DNA of 64,000 nt from Eunapius fragilis. Its lineage: Eukaryota; Porifera; Demospongiae; Spongillida; Spongillidae. The translations under genes and the position numbers were made by a program. Below, piece by piece: positions 11,561 through 24,374 of this stretch. A model generated the notes under the pieces. That model saw only the letters and a program-made list of their open reading frames with translations. It was not told the origin of the DNA and did not search any database. The stretch is from positions 10,194,547 to 10,258,546 of the forward strand of contig OY811974.1 of the NCBI GenBank assembly GCA_963681505.1, given 5' to 3'. Each line of letters opens with the position of its first letter. The stretch's first letter is position 1.

Positions 11561-11734
11561 TATGACACCGGGTTTCTTTTTTGAATTTCACAACTTTTTT
11601 GAATTTCACAACTTTTTCTCTCTGTGTTCCTGTTCCTGCTGTTAAACTGCGTACATTCAAGTATTTTTAATATGTAACATTTAATTATCCGTGTTGCGGT
11701 GTAATAACCGTGTAAATGAAATGAGTCAAAATTT

Positions 11735-13140
11735 TCCAAAAGAGCTTGAAATTGTAGCTTATCACGTGACACCTTACTTTCTATTTTGGGGAATTTGTGT
11801 TCCTCGTCCTGAAAAAACATTTTTAGCTGATTTCTCCCCTATTCGGAAACAGATCAGGCTAAACATTGCCATATAACTACCCCATATATAACTGCACTAC
11901 TTGGTCGGGCCGAAAGTTGAATGCGCTAAACGGTTCGAGGACCGCGGCTGCAAATGTGTTGCTTTAGAGGGAATCGCATCTAGCTGATTGTCGCGTATTG
12001 CTTTGAGTTATGGCTACCGTACCTAAACAATGCATAGAAGACAGGTATCTGTATCTGAAACGCTAGTTTACCGAGAAGTTTCGTTTACTCTGCCGCTAAA
12101 ATGTTTGCCTCGAGCGTTGGCTCTCAAAAGTTAGCCATTTTTGGATGAATAACATTATAATTATTGACAGTATTGTGGTTATGATTGAGATCGAGCAAGT
12201 TGAAAACGGTTCTTTTCAGAACCAAACGGAGAGTCCATTAGCACGCAGGCTGCCACGAAGAGCTGGCAGACAGGGACCACCACTTTGGGAAGGTTTGAAG
12301 CCAAGGAGCACTCCATGAGGAAACCCTAAAGCGGCAGGTTTGCAGTGGCAATCGTTGTTTCGTGCCAGAAAGCTCGAGCTGGCAAGCAGAGCTCGAAGGA
12401 CGGCTATCAGAAAGTGCAACCAAAGGACTTGCGTTAGCCGAGTACATGCAGACGTTCATGCTAGGACACTCGCATTGAGAATGTACTAGCTACATCGAGC
12501 TGAGCGAGGGGATTTCTGTTGGAGTTACAATATGAATACATGCATACATGTACATTTATAAATGTGTTCAAACCTTCCCAAAGTGGTGGTCCCTGTCTGC
12601 CAGCTTTTCGTGGCAGCCTGCGTGCTAATGGACTCTCCGTTTGGTTCTGAAAAGAACCGCTTTCAACTTGCTCGATCTCAATCATAACCACGATAACCAC
12701 AATACTGTCAATAATTATAATGTTATTCATCCGAAAATGGCTAACTTTTGAGAGCCAACGTTCGAGGCAAACATTTTAGCGGCAGAGTAAACGAAAATTC
12801 TCGGTAAACTAGCGTTTCAGATACAGATACCTGTCTTCTATGCATTGCTTAGGTACGGTAGCCAAAACTCAAAGCAATACGCGACAATCAGCTAGATGCG
12901 ATTCCCTCTAAAACAACACATTTGCAGCCGCGGTCCTCGAACCGTTTAGCGCATTCAACTTTCGGCCCGACCAAGTAGTGCAGTTATATATGGGGTAGTT
13001 ATATGGCAATGCTTAGCCTGATCTGTTTCCGAATAGGGGAGAAATCAGCTAAAAATGTTTTTTCAGGACGAGGAACACATATTCCCCAAAATAGAAAGTA
13101 AGGTGTCACGTGATAAGCTACAATTTCAAGTTCTTTTGGA
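11735..13140. mobile_element. Large foldback element, arms of about 570 bp
   Basis: The left arm (11735-12299) and right arm (12567-13140) are inverted copies, differing by scattered substitutions and small indels such as an extra GATAACCAC in the right arm. The outer ends are TCCAAAAGAGCTTGAAATTG and its near-exact complement; the 267-bp spacer is unique. An open frame in the left arm starting MNNIIIIDSIVV (about 12144) runs through TESPLARRLPRRAGRQGP into the spacer, with the mirrored frame in the right arm on the minus strand; I do not recognise it. No target duplication is clear. It is either a nonautonomous DNA transposon with very long TIRs or an inverted duplication. Confidence 0.8.
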
Positions 13141-13439
13141 TAACTAGTTTGCCAACGAAACTGCATTATTAGAATTTTTATAGCTCAAGTCATTATTGAT
13201 AAAAATGATTTCAAACATTGACGAGTAGGAAAAAAATTTTATACTCAACTATCACGGTGTCCACTTTAAATTAGTCTCCTACTGCAGTACGTAGCGGTAT
13301 ATTAGGATGCCAATGCTGACTCTTTGCCTAGAAAAAAATACAATATACAGACAGCATGGATTTCAGCAGACAAAGTGACTCTAGCAGAAAATCCCAAGTG
13401 GCTCGCACTTTTTGATTCATTTTAAAAAGTGCATTGTTA

Positions 13440-15300
13440 CCTAGGAGTGTACTTGCACACACAGCCCCCGGTGGTCATGTAGGTTCCACGGCATCATTCC
13501 ATCAGCCTTCAAGTGGCCTCCATAAAACAAAAACATGCCCTCCTGCAGGGCACATGCTGATTCTAATGACAAGGAAGGGTGTGTGGCATCTCGGGATGTC
13601 CAAAAAGAGCCCTTTTTCCACCCACCTGAGACCTGTGAACACAAAGTATAGACTCCTGCAGCTGTGCACACAGCAGTGGGTCGCCATCTTGGCTGTGACA
13701 CACACTGTGGACAGTGATTAACATGTGCATTGCCCTCTCCTTCACATGGTTGCTGGCGTGAACAAGGAGTACTTAGCCAAACAGAGTGGGTGGTTCCCTA
13801 AGAGAAAGTGATAACACGGTCTGCAAATATTGTCCATGAAACATCCTGGGTGTCTATGTATCTTGTATTAACTGCTCCAAATCATACCAACATCAATCTC
13901 CATTATACCATCATTCTCGTCATCACTGATAATAGTAAATCACAAGCGATCTCATAACTGTTTACAAGCAAAATATATTACATAATAATACTACAGTAAA
14001 TTTTGAGGAATAACACTGCAACGAAAACTGAATTACTAAACTCATGTAATGTTCCCAGTTAATATTTTCAACGGCTATAAGTGTGTATGGATTTTTACAA
14101 ATGTCAAAAAGTTAAACACCACTCTCCCATTGACCAATTGCTTTGCTTGTGTTCAGCTTAGCATCATCACCACTTGCTTCTCCCTCACCAAGTCCACCAT
14201 CATTAAACACCAGCTCCACCACCTCATTCATGTACTTCCCTTTTCGAGACCAGATACGTACAAGTCTTACAGGCCATCCCAAAGTCATGATGTCTTCAGT
14301 GACAACAGATTCACACTCTTTGAGGTGTCCTGACCATCTCTGCGAAGTTTAAATAGCTTTGAGGTTGAAGATAGCTTCGGCTGGTGTGAAAGTCGTCTGA
14401 ACCTGGCCATACCGGCCTTTCAGGAATCAATGGCATCCACTTTCCCCCGGTGGTGTCAGGCAAACAGCAAGGCCTGCATGAGGCCAGCACCTGCACTGGT
14501 ATGAGACCTAAATGGCTTGCACTTTCTTGATGCATTCTAAATGGTGCATTGTAACCTAGGACTGCCCTTGCACATGGAGCCCTCATTGCTGCTCAAGGTA
14601 AGCTCCACAGTATTATTCTGTCAGCCTTCACAGCCTCCAGAACATGCCCATCTGCAGGGCACATGCTGCTTCTAATGCCAAGAGCGAGGGGGAGGGGCTT
14701 CTCACTTCTCGGTAGGGAAAGAAAGCCCTTCTTCCACCCACTTGAGACATGTGGACACAAAGCATAGTCTGCTGCAGCTGTGTACACAGCAAAGGGTTGC
14801 CGCCATCTTGAGTGAGTGACATGTGTGTTGACCTTCTCCACCTCATTGAAGGCATGGGCAAGGACTAGTTGGCCACATTGGGTGGGTGGTGTTCCCTAAT
14901 TATAAGCGAAAGTGAGAACAACTTGTCCATCAAACATCTCAGGTGTCTATCCGTCATGTATTAATTGTTCTAAATCATATTTGAAGTAGTCGTCGTAAAT
15001 AAACTGACATGAATGAACATCATCCTGTTCAAAGCACACTATTAAATCATTACATTTATTAGCACATTCAAACCACTGAAATAATCAAGAAGAGGCCAGT
15101 TATGGCCTCTACTGTTATATCTCTTTTGTGTGAATATACATGTATCCATACCTCATTGCCATTCCCCTCATTCACTGACAGTAGTAAATTTGTACCAATT
15201 TCATCTCTACCACTAAACAAGCACTGTATACAAGCAAAATATATTACACCATGATACTACAGCAAGTTTCGAGGAATAATACTGCACTCAAAACTGAATT
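13440..15300. repeat. Tandem duplication downstream of the adhesion-GPCR gene
   Basis: The segment 13440-13730 matches 14554-14850 at a distance of about 1.1 kb (shared CCTAGGA, GCAGGGCACATGCTG, CTTCTAATG, AGCTGTG-ACACAGCA and other blocks), and 14049-14420 matches 15318-15680, which contains the last coding part of the receptor gene. The duplicated unit therefore covers the final cytoplasmic-tail coding sequence and its 3' flank. The copies differ by many substitutions, so this is not a recent assembly duplicate. Confidence 0.7.
14112..14420 (-). pseudogene. Duplicated cytoplasmic-tail fragment of the adhesion GPCR
   Basis: Reading the minus strand gives ECESVVTEDIMTL and later NEVVELVFNDGGLGEGEASG followed by AKLNTSKAIGQWESGV and a stop at 14112-14114. 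The functional gene's tail has [30 protein letters not shown] and [16 protein letters not shown] 1-nt deletion near the start (before KECES) and lack of the upstream transmembrane coding make this a fragment. The most conserved part is the last seven residues, including a C-terminal S-G-V that fits a class I PDZ ligand. Confidence 0.7.
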
Positions 15301-15389
15301 ACTAGTACACACATAATGTTCCTGGTTACTATTACTGGACTTGTACATTTAAATGGATGTCTACAAATGTAAAAAAAAGTTATAAGTAT

Positions 15390-16706
15390 TCAAACCCCAC
15401 TCTCCCATTGACCAGTGGCTTTGCGTGTGTTCAGCTTAACATCATCTACACTTGCTGCTCCCTCGTCAAGTCTGCCTTCATTAGCAAACACCAGCTCATT
15501 TATGTGTGCCCCTTTTTGAGACAAGGTAGGCATTTCCAAAGTTATAATGTTTTCAGTGACAACAGATTTACACTCTTTGGACATCTCCTGACCATTTCTG
15601 TGAAGATTAGTTAGCTGTGTGGTTTTAGAAGGCTTCTGCTGGTGTGAAAATTGTTGTCTGAATAACTGGTGCATCCAAGCCAGCCGTACATCACTGTTCA
15701 GGAGACAAAAGAAAATGAAAATCATGAATCCTTGAAATGAGTTGCCAAGCGTAAACAGAATCTGGAAGGCATTATTAAGATTGACAACTGTCAGTACTCC
15801 AAAGAGCCATGTAAGGCCAAACAGAAAGGCTACACCAGTGATATTTGCCATCTGTAGGAGAGTACCAAACTTGTTACCACGATCATTTGATCGCTTGCAA
15901 AAGTGCCTCACTAACACCACTATGACAACTACAAAGATGACCATATTGAAGGAGAGCACCAGCATTATGGGCCCCAGAAATGCACCAAAAAATACTCCAA
16001 CATTATTGATGAAGCAACTAAAAATAGAGAAAGTTTGAAAAGGAGATCGAACTGCAGCATATAAATGAAATAACTTACTATCCAATGGTTAAGTTAACAT
16101 TAGGATTATACATCCTTTTGACAAGCAAATTCCTATCAATTGTCAGAGGGATGACTACTGGAATCAATGGAGTCACTAAAGGGTTAAAAAGTTTATCAGT
16201 GTACACCTGTACTAGTTAAGTTGTATTAGGGTATGAGACATATGGCACATACCCCAACAGACGAGAGATGTAATGACGATGTATCGTGTAGTGATCTGGA
16301 AAAATACAAGGACAAACTTCTGGAACATGAACAGAGCCTCCGCCCCCATCCACATCACGGCCACCAGGGTGAAGTAGTGGATCAACACGGACATAGTCAC
16401 ACAGCCTCCAAAGTTTTCTGTCTTGTCAATTCCAATCACAAACACCAGGAGCATACCATTAAGGGCACAGCACAGCTGAATGTGATACTTGGAGACATCC
16501 TTCTGCTTCAGCTTTCTAATTGAGGATCATGGTACATAAAGTGCCCCTTCCACCAACAGTTAAACATACTTGATAAACAAAAGTGAAATAATCGTTACCG
16601 TTAGACCAAACATGGAGAGTGCCGCTCCAATGTAAGTTATGACATCACTAGTTGTTGTTGCATGATTAGTGGGAGGAGTATTACTGCTAAGTCTTTGTGA
16701 TATATC
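15390..16706 (-). CDS. Seven-transmembrane core and cytoplasmic tail (exons 24-28)
   Basis: Class B2 (7tm_2) core. Exon 16706-16570 carries TM1 ([20 protein letters not shown]). Exon 16515-16253 carries TM2 to TM4, with [20 protein letters not shown] in TM3. Exon 16175-16079 completes TM4 and the second extracellular loop. The last exon carries TM5 to TM7, with the family hallmarks [14 protein letters not shown] (TM6) and [15 protein letters not shown] (TM7), then a tail of about 90 aa ending GQWESGV. The terminal S-G-V fits a class I PDZ-binding motif. No N-glycosylation sequon is needed here and the loops are short, as usual for the family. Introns are 54-77 nt. The stop is TGA at 15390-15392. 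Confidence 0.88.
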
Positions 16707-19700
16707 CTAATAAACAAAATGGTCAATGTTATGTGCTGGTTATTTCAAGAGATAAACAGCGGCTCTTACAACTAAGATAGCAAAGTTTGTCAAGTGGTAG
16801 CATTTGCATTCAACCTGTATGGTCGTCATATTGGTTATATTCTTGTATTAAGTTTTACATCCATCTGTTGTCCAGTTGCCCATGCCACCTGCAAGGTTTA
16901 AAAATTAATTGCGTGCCCTGCTTGACAGGAATGAAGGAGCTGTATAAGCATTGGATTACATAATTTCTTTTTTTTGTCTTTCATGCACTGCACATCTACA
17001 AATCACTCTCACCTCTTATATGCATTGCATACCACACATACCTGCTGCAGCAAAATTCCAGGTCACACAATTTATCCGAATGACCGTATTATTAGAATTG
17101 TTCTGTACAAAACACACAACAATAGTAATAATAATATTATTATTGATTCAAGGATTACTTACTCTGTTTGAAATACTAAAATTTAAAGCAATTGGATCAG
17201 TAAGACTGCTTGTATTTATGCCTGCAACTGTGACACCAACAACCACAGATGGTACAGTGGTTGTGCTAGGACTGCCTGCCAATGGGAAAAGCACTGCTGT
17301 TTTGTAAACAGTAAAGAAAATCCCAACATCTGTAATGTTATCTGGTGTAGAATTAAATAGTAATGGTGGCAAAATAACAGATGTGGGTGGTCCATAATCT
17401 GTAGGGATGTTTGCTGCTGTTTGGTTGCCTTCTGTTGAAAATCTCTTTCCACTGGAAATAAGCTTTTTCAGTTCAATCTGAAAATGATGTCAATTACGAA
17501 GCAGTAACCCAATTCTTATAATCCCCCCCCCCCCCCCACCCCCTTCCAACCTTTTCAGCAACAAATCTAGTTTGGTTCTGTATAATATCCAAGGTTTTAA
17601 AATCATCCTGCTGGACAAAACTGGTAGCGATTTTTTCAAAGGCTTTAACAATTCTGTGAAGAAATATTCGTCACAAAGAATGAAATGCTGAATACATGTA
17701 TACATGCATGTATAGTTATAGGTCTCAGTGGCTGAACATACACTGATCCAGTTGTATTGAGGACTGTAGGTGGCCATGTTTGGATACTACTTAGAACTGA
17801 CACCACATTAATGATGGTCTGAAGAAGAGATTCATGTGTTACACAATGACATGTGAATGTACCTGTATAATGCATGCACCTACATCATTTATTACAGGTG
17901 CATTGGGCAATGATATGTTTGATATTTGGATGATCACAGTTGTTACAACAGCCAGGTTTGAAACACTTTGGTCCACCACCTCTGTAGCCTGAGACACTAC
18001 AGTCTGTAACCGTGCTGTCACATTTACCACATTTTCTGTTGTGATGGTTTTCTGATGAAGATTAAAATTGTAAGTATTGTGTAAAAGTATTAAAAACCTA
18101 ACATTTTGAATTTCAGAGCTGATCTCCTTGAACTGCTTGGTCACCAATGTGGGGCACATTGAAACGTCCTCTTTCCAGGTCTGTCTATTACAGTACCGTA
18201 TTATTTTTTGGCCATCTATTCCATACTGACACATTTGAGATACATTCTGGCCTTCTTCTGCCTCTGGCCAACTGTACGTCCCTCCTCTGTTGGTCTCATC
18301 CAGTGCACAATTACAGAATTTATTAACTGTAATGAAAGTACCATAGGGAAATCTTATAAATATGCATGATAATGGATGCCCTTTTGAACCTGAAATGTTT
18401 TGTGTATTTTCTCTCAGAACAAGTGCTGTACTGTGTAGTGATACAATTGATTGTAGAAACTTTGTAATTTCAGTGGAATTCAAATCCAGAAAAATCGAAA
18501 TATTACATCCAATTCTGTAAGATCCATTTGTGACATCATTTTGGCATCTAATAGCGGCAGACATTAATTTACTAAGGTCTAGAACTTTTTGATTTTACCT
18601 TTGCACAGGAGTACACAGTGTACCCAGAGGAAATATTCCATAGATGCCACTGGTCTGAAGACTGACATTTGCCATTACAGCTAGCTGTAAATTGAACATG
18701 TAATTATCTTTTTACAATTGATAAAAAGGAAGTACCTCATCTTTAAACTGTGAGAGAGCAGCATCATTATTGTTGTTTTCAATGTTTGTTAGCGTGGATA
18801 TCCTGAGGTATACTATGAATGGAACTGTGTTTGGTGCTGTGATGAAGAATTGAGTAGTAAAAGTTCCTATGCATTGTTAAGTAAAAACTTGCCACGTTGA
18901 GTTTTTGCAGATATAGAGGTGTTAGGACCACACCCACTAATGGTGAAAGCACACACAAAGATTGAGTATAGCGTATTGTTGAGAAGATTTTGAAGTAGAA
19001 GTGGGTTAGCATGAGGAACATGGTGAGGACTTGATGGGAAACCGGTTGACGGTGTGTAGGCAACCTAAATATGGGATATATTATACTGCATCCTTCAAAT
19101 CCTATGTACAACTTACCATGTATCCAGTTACATTCCCATTACTACATTCTGGTGGACTCCAGACTATAAGAAGACTGTTGTAGCTGAGGACACTTGCATT
19201 AATGTTGAGAGGGGAAGTAGGAGGAGCTTGAAGGGTGGTGAATGACCGAGGCATGGAGTCCCTTCCTTCTCCTTCAGAAGTATTTACCAACACAGTAAAT
19301 TGGAATGAAGTGAATGGTACTGCAGTAACGGTGGTATGAATATTTATGACGTAAAAAAAGAGCTATATTCACTTACCAAGTGACATATTTAGTACTATAA
19401 ATCTTTGGCTTCCAAGAACTGTAATGTGGAAACTTTGATTTTGACCGTTTATGCAGTCTGCATCAACAGAGCTGGGATCATTTGCAGTTACATAAACAGT
19501 GTATGAAAGAATTGAATAGTTCTTCTCCAGAGGACAGTTCCAGGTGAGATTAGCAGAGGTTGCAGAAAGAGCACTGGGAGGAACCTCTGGAGGTAGGGGA
19601 CCTGGGCATATGCTATGTGGTAATGTAAGAGAGTATAAATGTGATTTTACCACTATTGTATGCATGACTCACTGTTAAGTGATGAATCATAAACTGATGT

Positions 19701-20589
19701 ACTGAAGGGTCCAGGACCTTGGCTAGTGTATGCTCTCACTGAAATGTTGTATTGCACACACTCTTGGAGCATATTTAGCACTAGGTGATTTGTTACACCA
19801 CTGGTGTTCCTATAGCTGACACCGGTCTGTCCATTGTCCAAAGGCCACGCATATCTCACTTCATATGCTATGAATATACCATCCCCTGTTATATCCGGTA
19901 TCTCTTCCCAAGTAACGTTGACTGAAGTTGGTTCCAATGCTATGGCAGCTACTTTGATGGGAGCAACACTAGGAACTGTGAAATATGTACAATGACATGA
20001 TAACTGAAATAAAATTGGTGGGGATGTTGCATTCCAATTAAGCATTTAAAAATTCATAGCCTATTGATTAAGTTGCCAAACTATGAATGATCAATTTTTT
20101 AATATTGTTTCCACCAATCTCAGTACAGCTGGATATTAAAATCTGATTTTGTATCCGATCAACCAGACTGTATCTGTTAGTATTAATGTAAAGACCCGCA
20201 TTTTTTACGTAGTGCTAGATGTGCCGCCACCGTAGGCCAGGTTTGCTTATATCCAGCAAACTATTCCAATTTAATTCACAAAGGGGATCGAATCTAGGCC
20301 AATACCAAGTTCGTGGGTTGTAGACACTCAATGCTCTTGAGGGCACATGCCCCATTCTTGAATTGTGAAATTCGAGAAAATTTACGCGCAGTGCCCTTCC
20401 TTCATTACAAAAACCCTTGCAAGTAAAGCCACAGATTCCTTAATGGTGAAATGTGATGCTTACGGTACTAATTCCATAACTACATCTAGCGCAGCACGAT
20501 GGTTTCATGCATGTGCTAAATATAGATACATAACATTCATCATTGCCATGATTTAGAATGTCATAGCAAAGGCGAGGCTTGGTGTGCGT

Positions 20590-20621
<32 letters not shown>

Positions 20622-23600
20622 GAGAGGCGGCGGCGTACTTTCTTCTTTACTGATGATTATATGCGGAAAAAGATTACTAATTTGACCTCAACCACACCGC
20701 CACCTACATACTTACAAAGCTGACAATACCATAGCTATATTGAGTCGGGCATTCTCTCCAAGTGTGCGCAAATAGATTTCTAATATAGCGCACACCTTTG
20801 GCAGCATTTCCACAATTAAGGAATCTGATCACTTCGAATTATTCCAACCGTAACACAATTAAGGAATTTTTGTTTAATTATGACACATACAGTAAAAATC
20901 GCATAATTTTTAAAACACCATAAACATAAATAAATTCACATGATGCATCCATTGCATTGTTACTAATGTTATAAACTTACAATTGCATGTTACATTATCA
21001 GATATCAGCAGGTACCCAGTTCTGCAAGAACATAAAAAACTGCCATTTCTATTAACGCATATTTGAGAACAGCCTCCATTGTTGGTTAAACACTCATTCA
21101 TATCTGAGCATTAAAAATGATTGACATAATAGTAATGCCATTATTTAATGAACTTACCATTGCAAGTGGAATTATTTGAGGTAAGCTGGTAACCATATTC
21201 ACAAGAGCAGAAGAATTTTCCATCTATATTGTTGCAGATTTGAGAACAGCCTCCATTGTTGCTCAAGCACTCATTGATGTCTGAACATTGAATGTATTGC
21301 ATAAGTACCCATGGTATGAATATGACCTCAAAGTGTACCATTGCATGTTGCATTATCCACGTCCAGCTGGTATCCATGTTCACAGGAACATAAATAACGC
21401 CCCAGGGTATTTGTGCAAATTTGTAAGCAACTTCCGTTATTGGTCTGGCATTCATCAATGTCTGAGTATTCAATGTATTATATAAGGATTCGATAGATGG
21501 CACAGAGTACTAGTAGTATAAAAAACTATAAGTGTACTTTGTTATAGGAGTGATTCCAGTACAATAGTATGACAAGTAAATAAAAACATTCTCTATGAGA
21601 AAGTTGGTGGGATATAGGATTTGATTATGACATTGGTGGTGTAAAAAGCAAGGAAACAAGGTCTTATCAGAAGGGAAAATGTCATAGTCCTATATTTAGC
21701 ACACAAACAACACATGCCCTAGAAATGTGCTAAATATAGGACTATGACATTTTCCCTTCTGATAAGACCTTGTTTCCTTGCTTTTTACACCACCAATGTC
21801 ATAATCAAATCCTATATCCCACCAACTTTCTCGTAGAGAATGTTTTTATATGCTTGTTTTCTTAATTTTTTTTCATCACTGCACCCACACATCACCCCAC
21901 ACCACCACTGCACCAACACATCACTTCGTTTCACTCGTTTCTTTTCTTGACGTGAAGGCATTTTGATAAAAACAGCTTCACTAACAAAAAGTAGCCCAAC
22001 AAGCGACGATCGAATCACCAAAGAGTTTTTCTCTACTTGTTTTGCTTTTTATACACATGCCGTTTATCTTTAGATACCGTAATTAAATTATACAAGACAT
22101 AGGAGGCTGATAGTCGATTGTTTATCAAAGTATTATATTATATAAAAGCGAGTCCTCCAGCCGATTCTGAAGCTATTGGTGAAATTTTCATCGCTTAGAA
22201 ATGTTCCTGTCCTGAGTTATGCGTTGCCAAGAAGGAGAAGAAGGAGAAGAAGACGACCCGCCCCTTGTTCCGAGACTGGGTACGAGGACGGGCAGTACAC
22301 CCTTGTTCTCAACAACCACGCGGTTCAGCGACATGAAACAAAAACGAAACTACTTATTTTTGACTTCTAGATCGATTGCTAAAACAAGCTACACGATCCG
22401 ATCGTCGGGAGTGTTGTTACAGACGGGTCGCGTTTTTTTAATGACTTCATAGTCGGGGTCAAATCCTATATGGAAGTTTCTAACGAAACTTCCGATATCA
22501 CAACCCTGCAGTAGAAATATAAAACTAACCATTGCAAGTTATGTTGTCTGCATTTAGCACATAACCAGGCTGACATGAGCAAATATAGCTTCCATTTGTG
22601 TTGTTACAGAAGTGTGAACAAGGATTGCTACCAGTGGAGCACTCGTCAACATCTGTGGAAGTAAGGTGTAATTATTTAAAAACATTCACTGCTGAACTAA
22701 CCGCTACACGTTTGGTTGTCTGCATTTAGCACATAACTTTGACATAATTAATAGTAATGTCATTATTTAATGAACTTACCATTGCAAGTGGAATTATCTG
22801 AGGTAAGCTGGTAGCCATATTTACAAGAGCAGGAGAATTTTCCATCCATATTGTTGCAGATTTGAGAACAGCCTCCATTGTTGCTCAAGCACTCATTGAT
22901 GTCTGAACATTGAATGTATTGCATGAGTACCCATGGTATGAATATGACCTCAAAGTGTACCATTGCATGTTGCGTTATCCAAGTTGAGCTGGTATCCATG
23001 TTCACAGGAACATGAATAACCCCCCAGGGTATTTGTGCAGATTTGTAAGCAACCTCCTTGATTGGTCTGGCATTCATCAATGTCTGAGTATTCAATGTTA
23101 TACATTAGGCACAGAATTGTAAAAAAAACGATCAGTGTAGTATGACTGATATCACAACAAAACTAACCGTTGCAAGTTCTGTTGTCTGCACTTAGCACAT
23201 AACCAGGCTGACATGAGCATATGTAGCTTTCATTTGTGTTGGTACAGAGATGCAAGCAAGGATTGCTACCAGTGGAGCACTCGTCAACGTCTGTGGAAGT
23301 AAGGTGTAATTACTTAAAAACATTCACTGCTGAACTAACCGCTACACGTTTGGTTGTCTGCATTTAGCACATAACCAGTCTGACATGAGCATATGCACCA
23401 CCCCGCATGCATGTACACAGTTTAGACTTACGCAGTATATACAGTTCGAAGAACTCCAGAGCCACATTTTCATTCTCAAATTCTTCGTCCATGCATATCC
23501 GAACCTCCATGTCTTCAGCTATAGGCGTAGGGAACGTCTTGCAAAACCAGGGGAGATTTGGCGGACTGCAGCACGTAACCTCCGAACCAGTGCACTGCTG

Positions 23601-24341
23601 TCCGTCCCAGAGAACGTCACTACTGTAGTAATATGGCCCCATATCGAGCGTCGGAAAACCAGTAGAACCTGACTCGCAATAGTAATCAGAGCCCACGAAC
23701 GAAGGAGGGCTTGCACCACCCGCACATGGACATGCGGCAGGACTACTTATATTAGATGTATAGCCCGCCGCGTATGTGAACACGTGATGTCTACTTCCGG
23801 GCGACCCGTAGGTGATGCTGATGCCATCGACGTAGTTCATTTCCACATTCAAATCTGTCTGAAATCTCCACCAAAAGCCGTCAGGACTTGTTACCTGATA
23901 GCCTTTGAATCTTCCACACACCTTTTGGTATCTGGCTCCAGATGTGGCAATTGCCAAGGAGTCACAGGATGTAGCGGTTTTCTTTCCGCACGATGGTATA
24001 GGCTGTTGAAATTCAACTATTTGCCACGAAGTTGGGCATTGCTGAGCGGGATCGGACATATCGAGATAGCCGACCTTATCCCACTGTTGCCCTGCATGTA
24101 AACATGGTTAAGGTAGCGGACGTGTAGAGGGGGGGTGGGGGTGGGGGTGGGGGTGGGTGGGGTGGGGTGGGGGGGGGTGGGAAGGGGAGGAGGTTTAAAC
24201 CGTTACCCCCCACCCCACCCCACCCCCACGTCCCTTCGCATGTCCATGCACCCTGATCAGGGAGTTTTAATCCCGTACCGCACTCTCTTCGCAAGCGAGC
24301 AGTTCAGAGGCGGGGGGGGGGGGGGGCTATGGGGGCTGTAG

Positions 24342-24374
<33 letters not shown>

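Noticed and set aside
15742-16038. Plus-strand ORF over the last receptor exon
   Set aside because: A shadow of the minus-strand transmembrane exon, which has clear homology and splice sites.
16843-16860. An 18-nt intron removing the TAA in the GPS exon
   Set aside because: The GT...AG pair is shorter than any intron supported here and splicing it out shifts the frame to an early stop.
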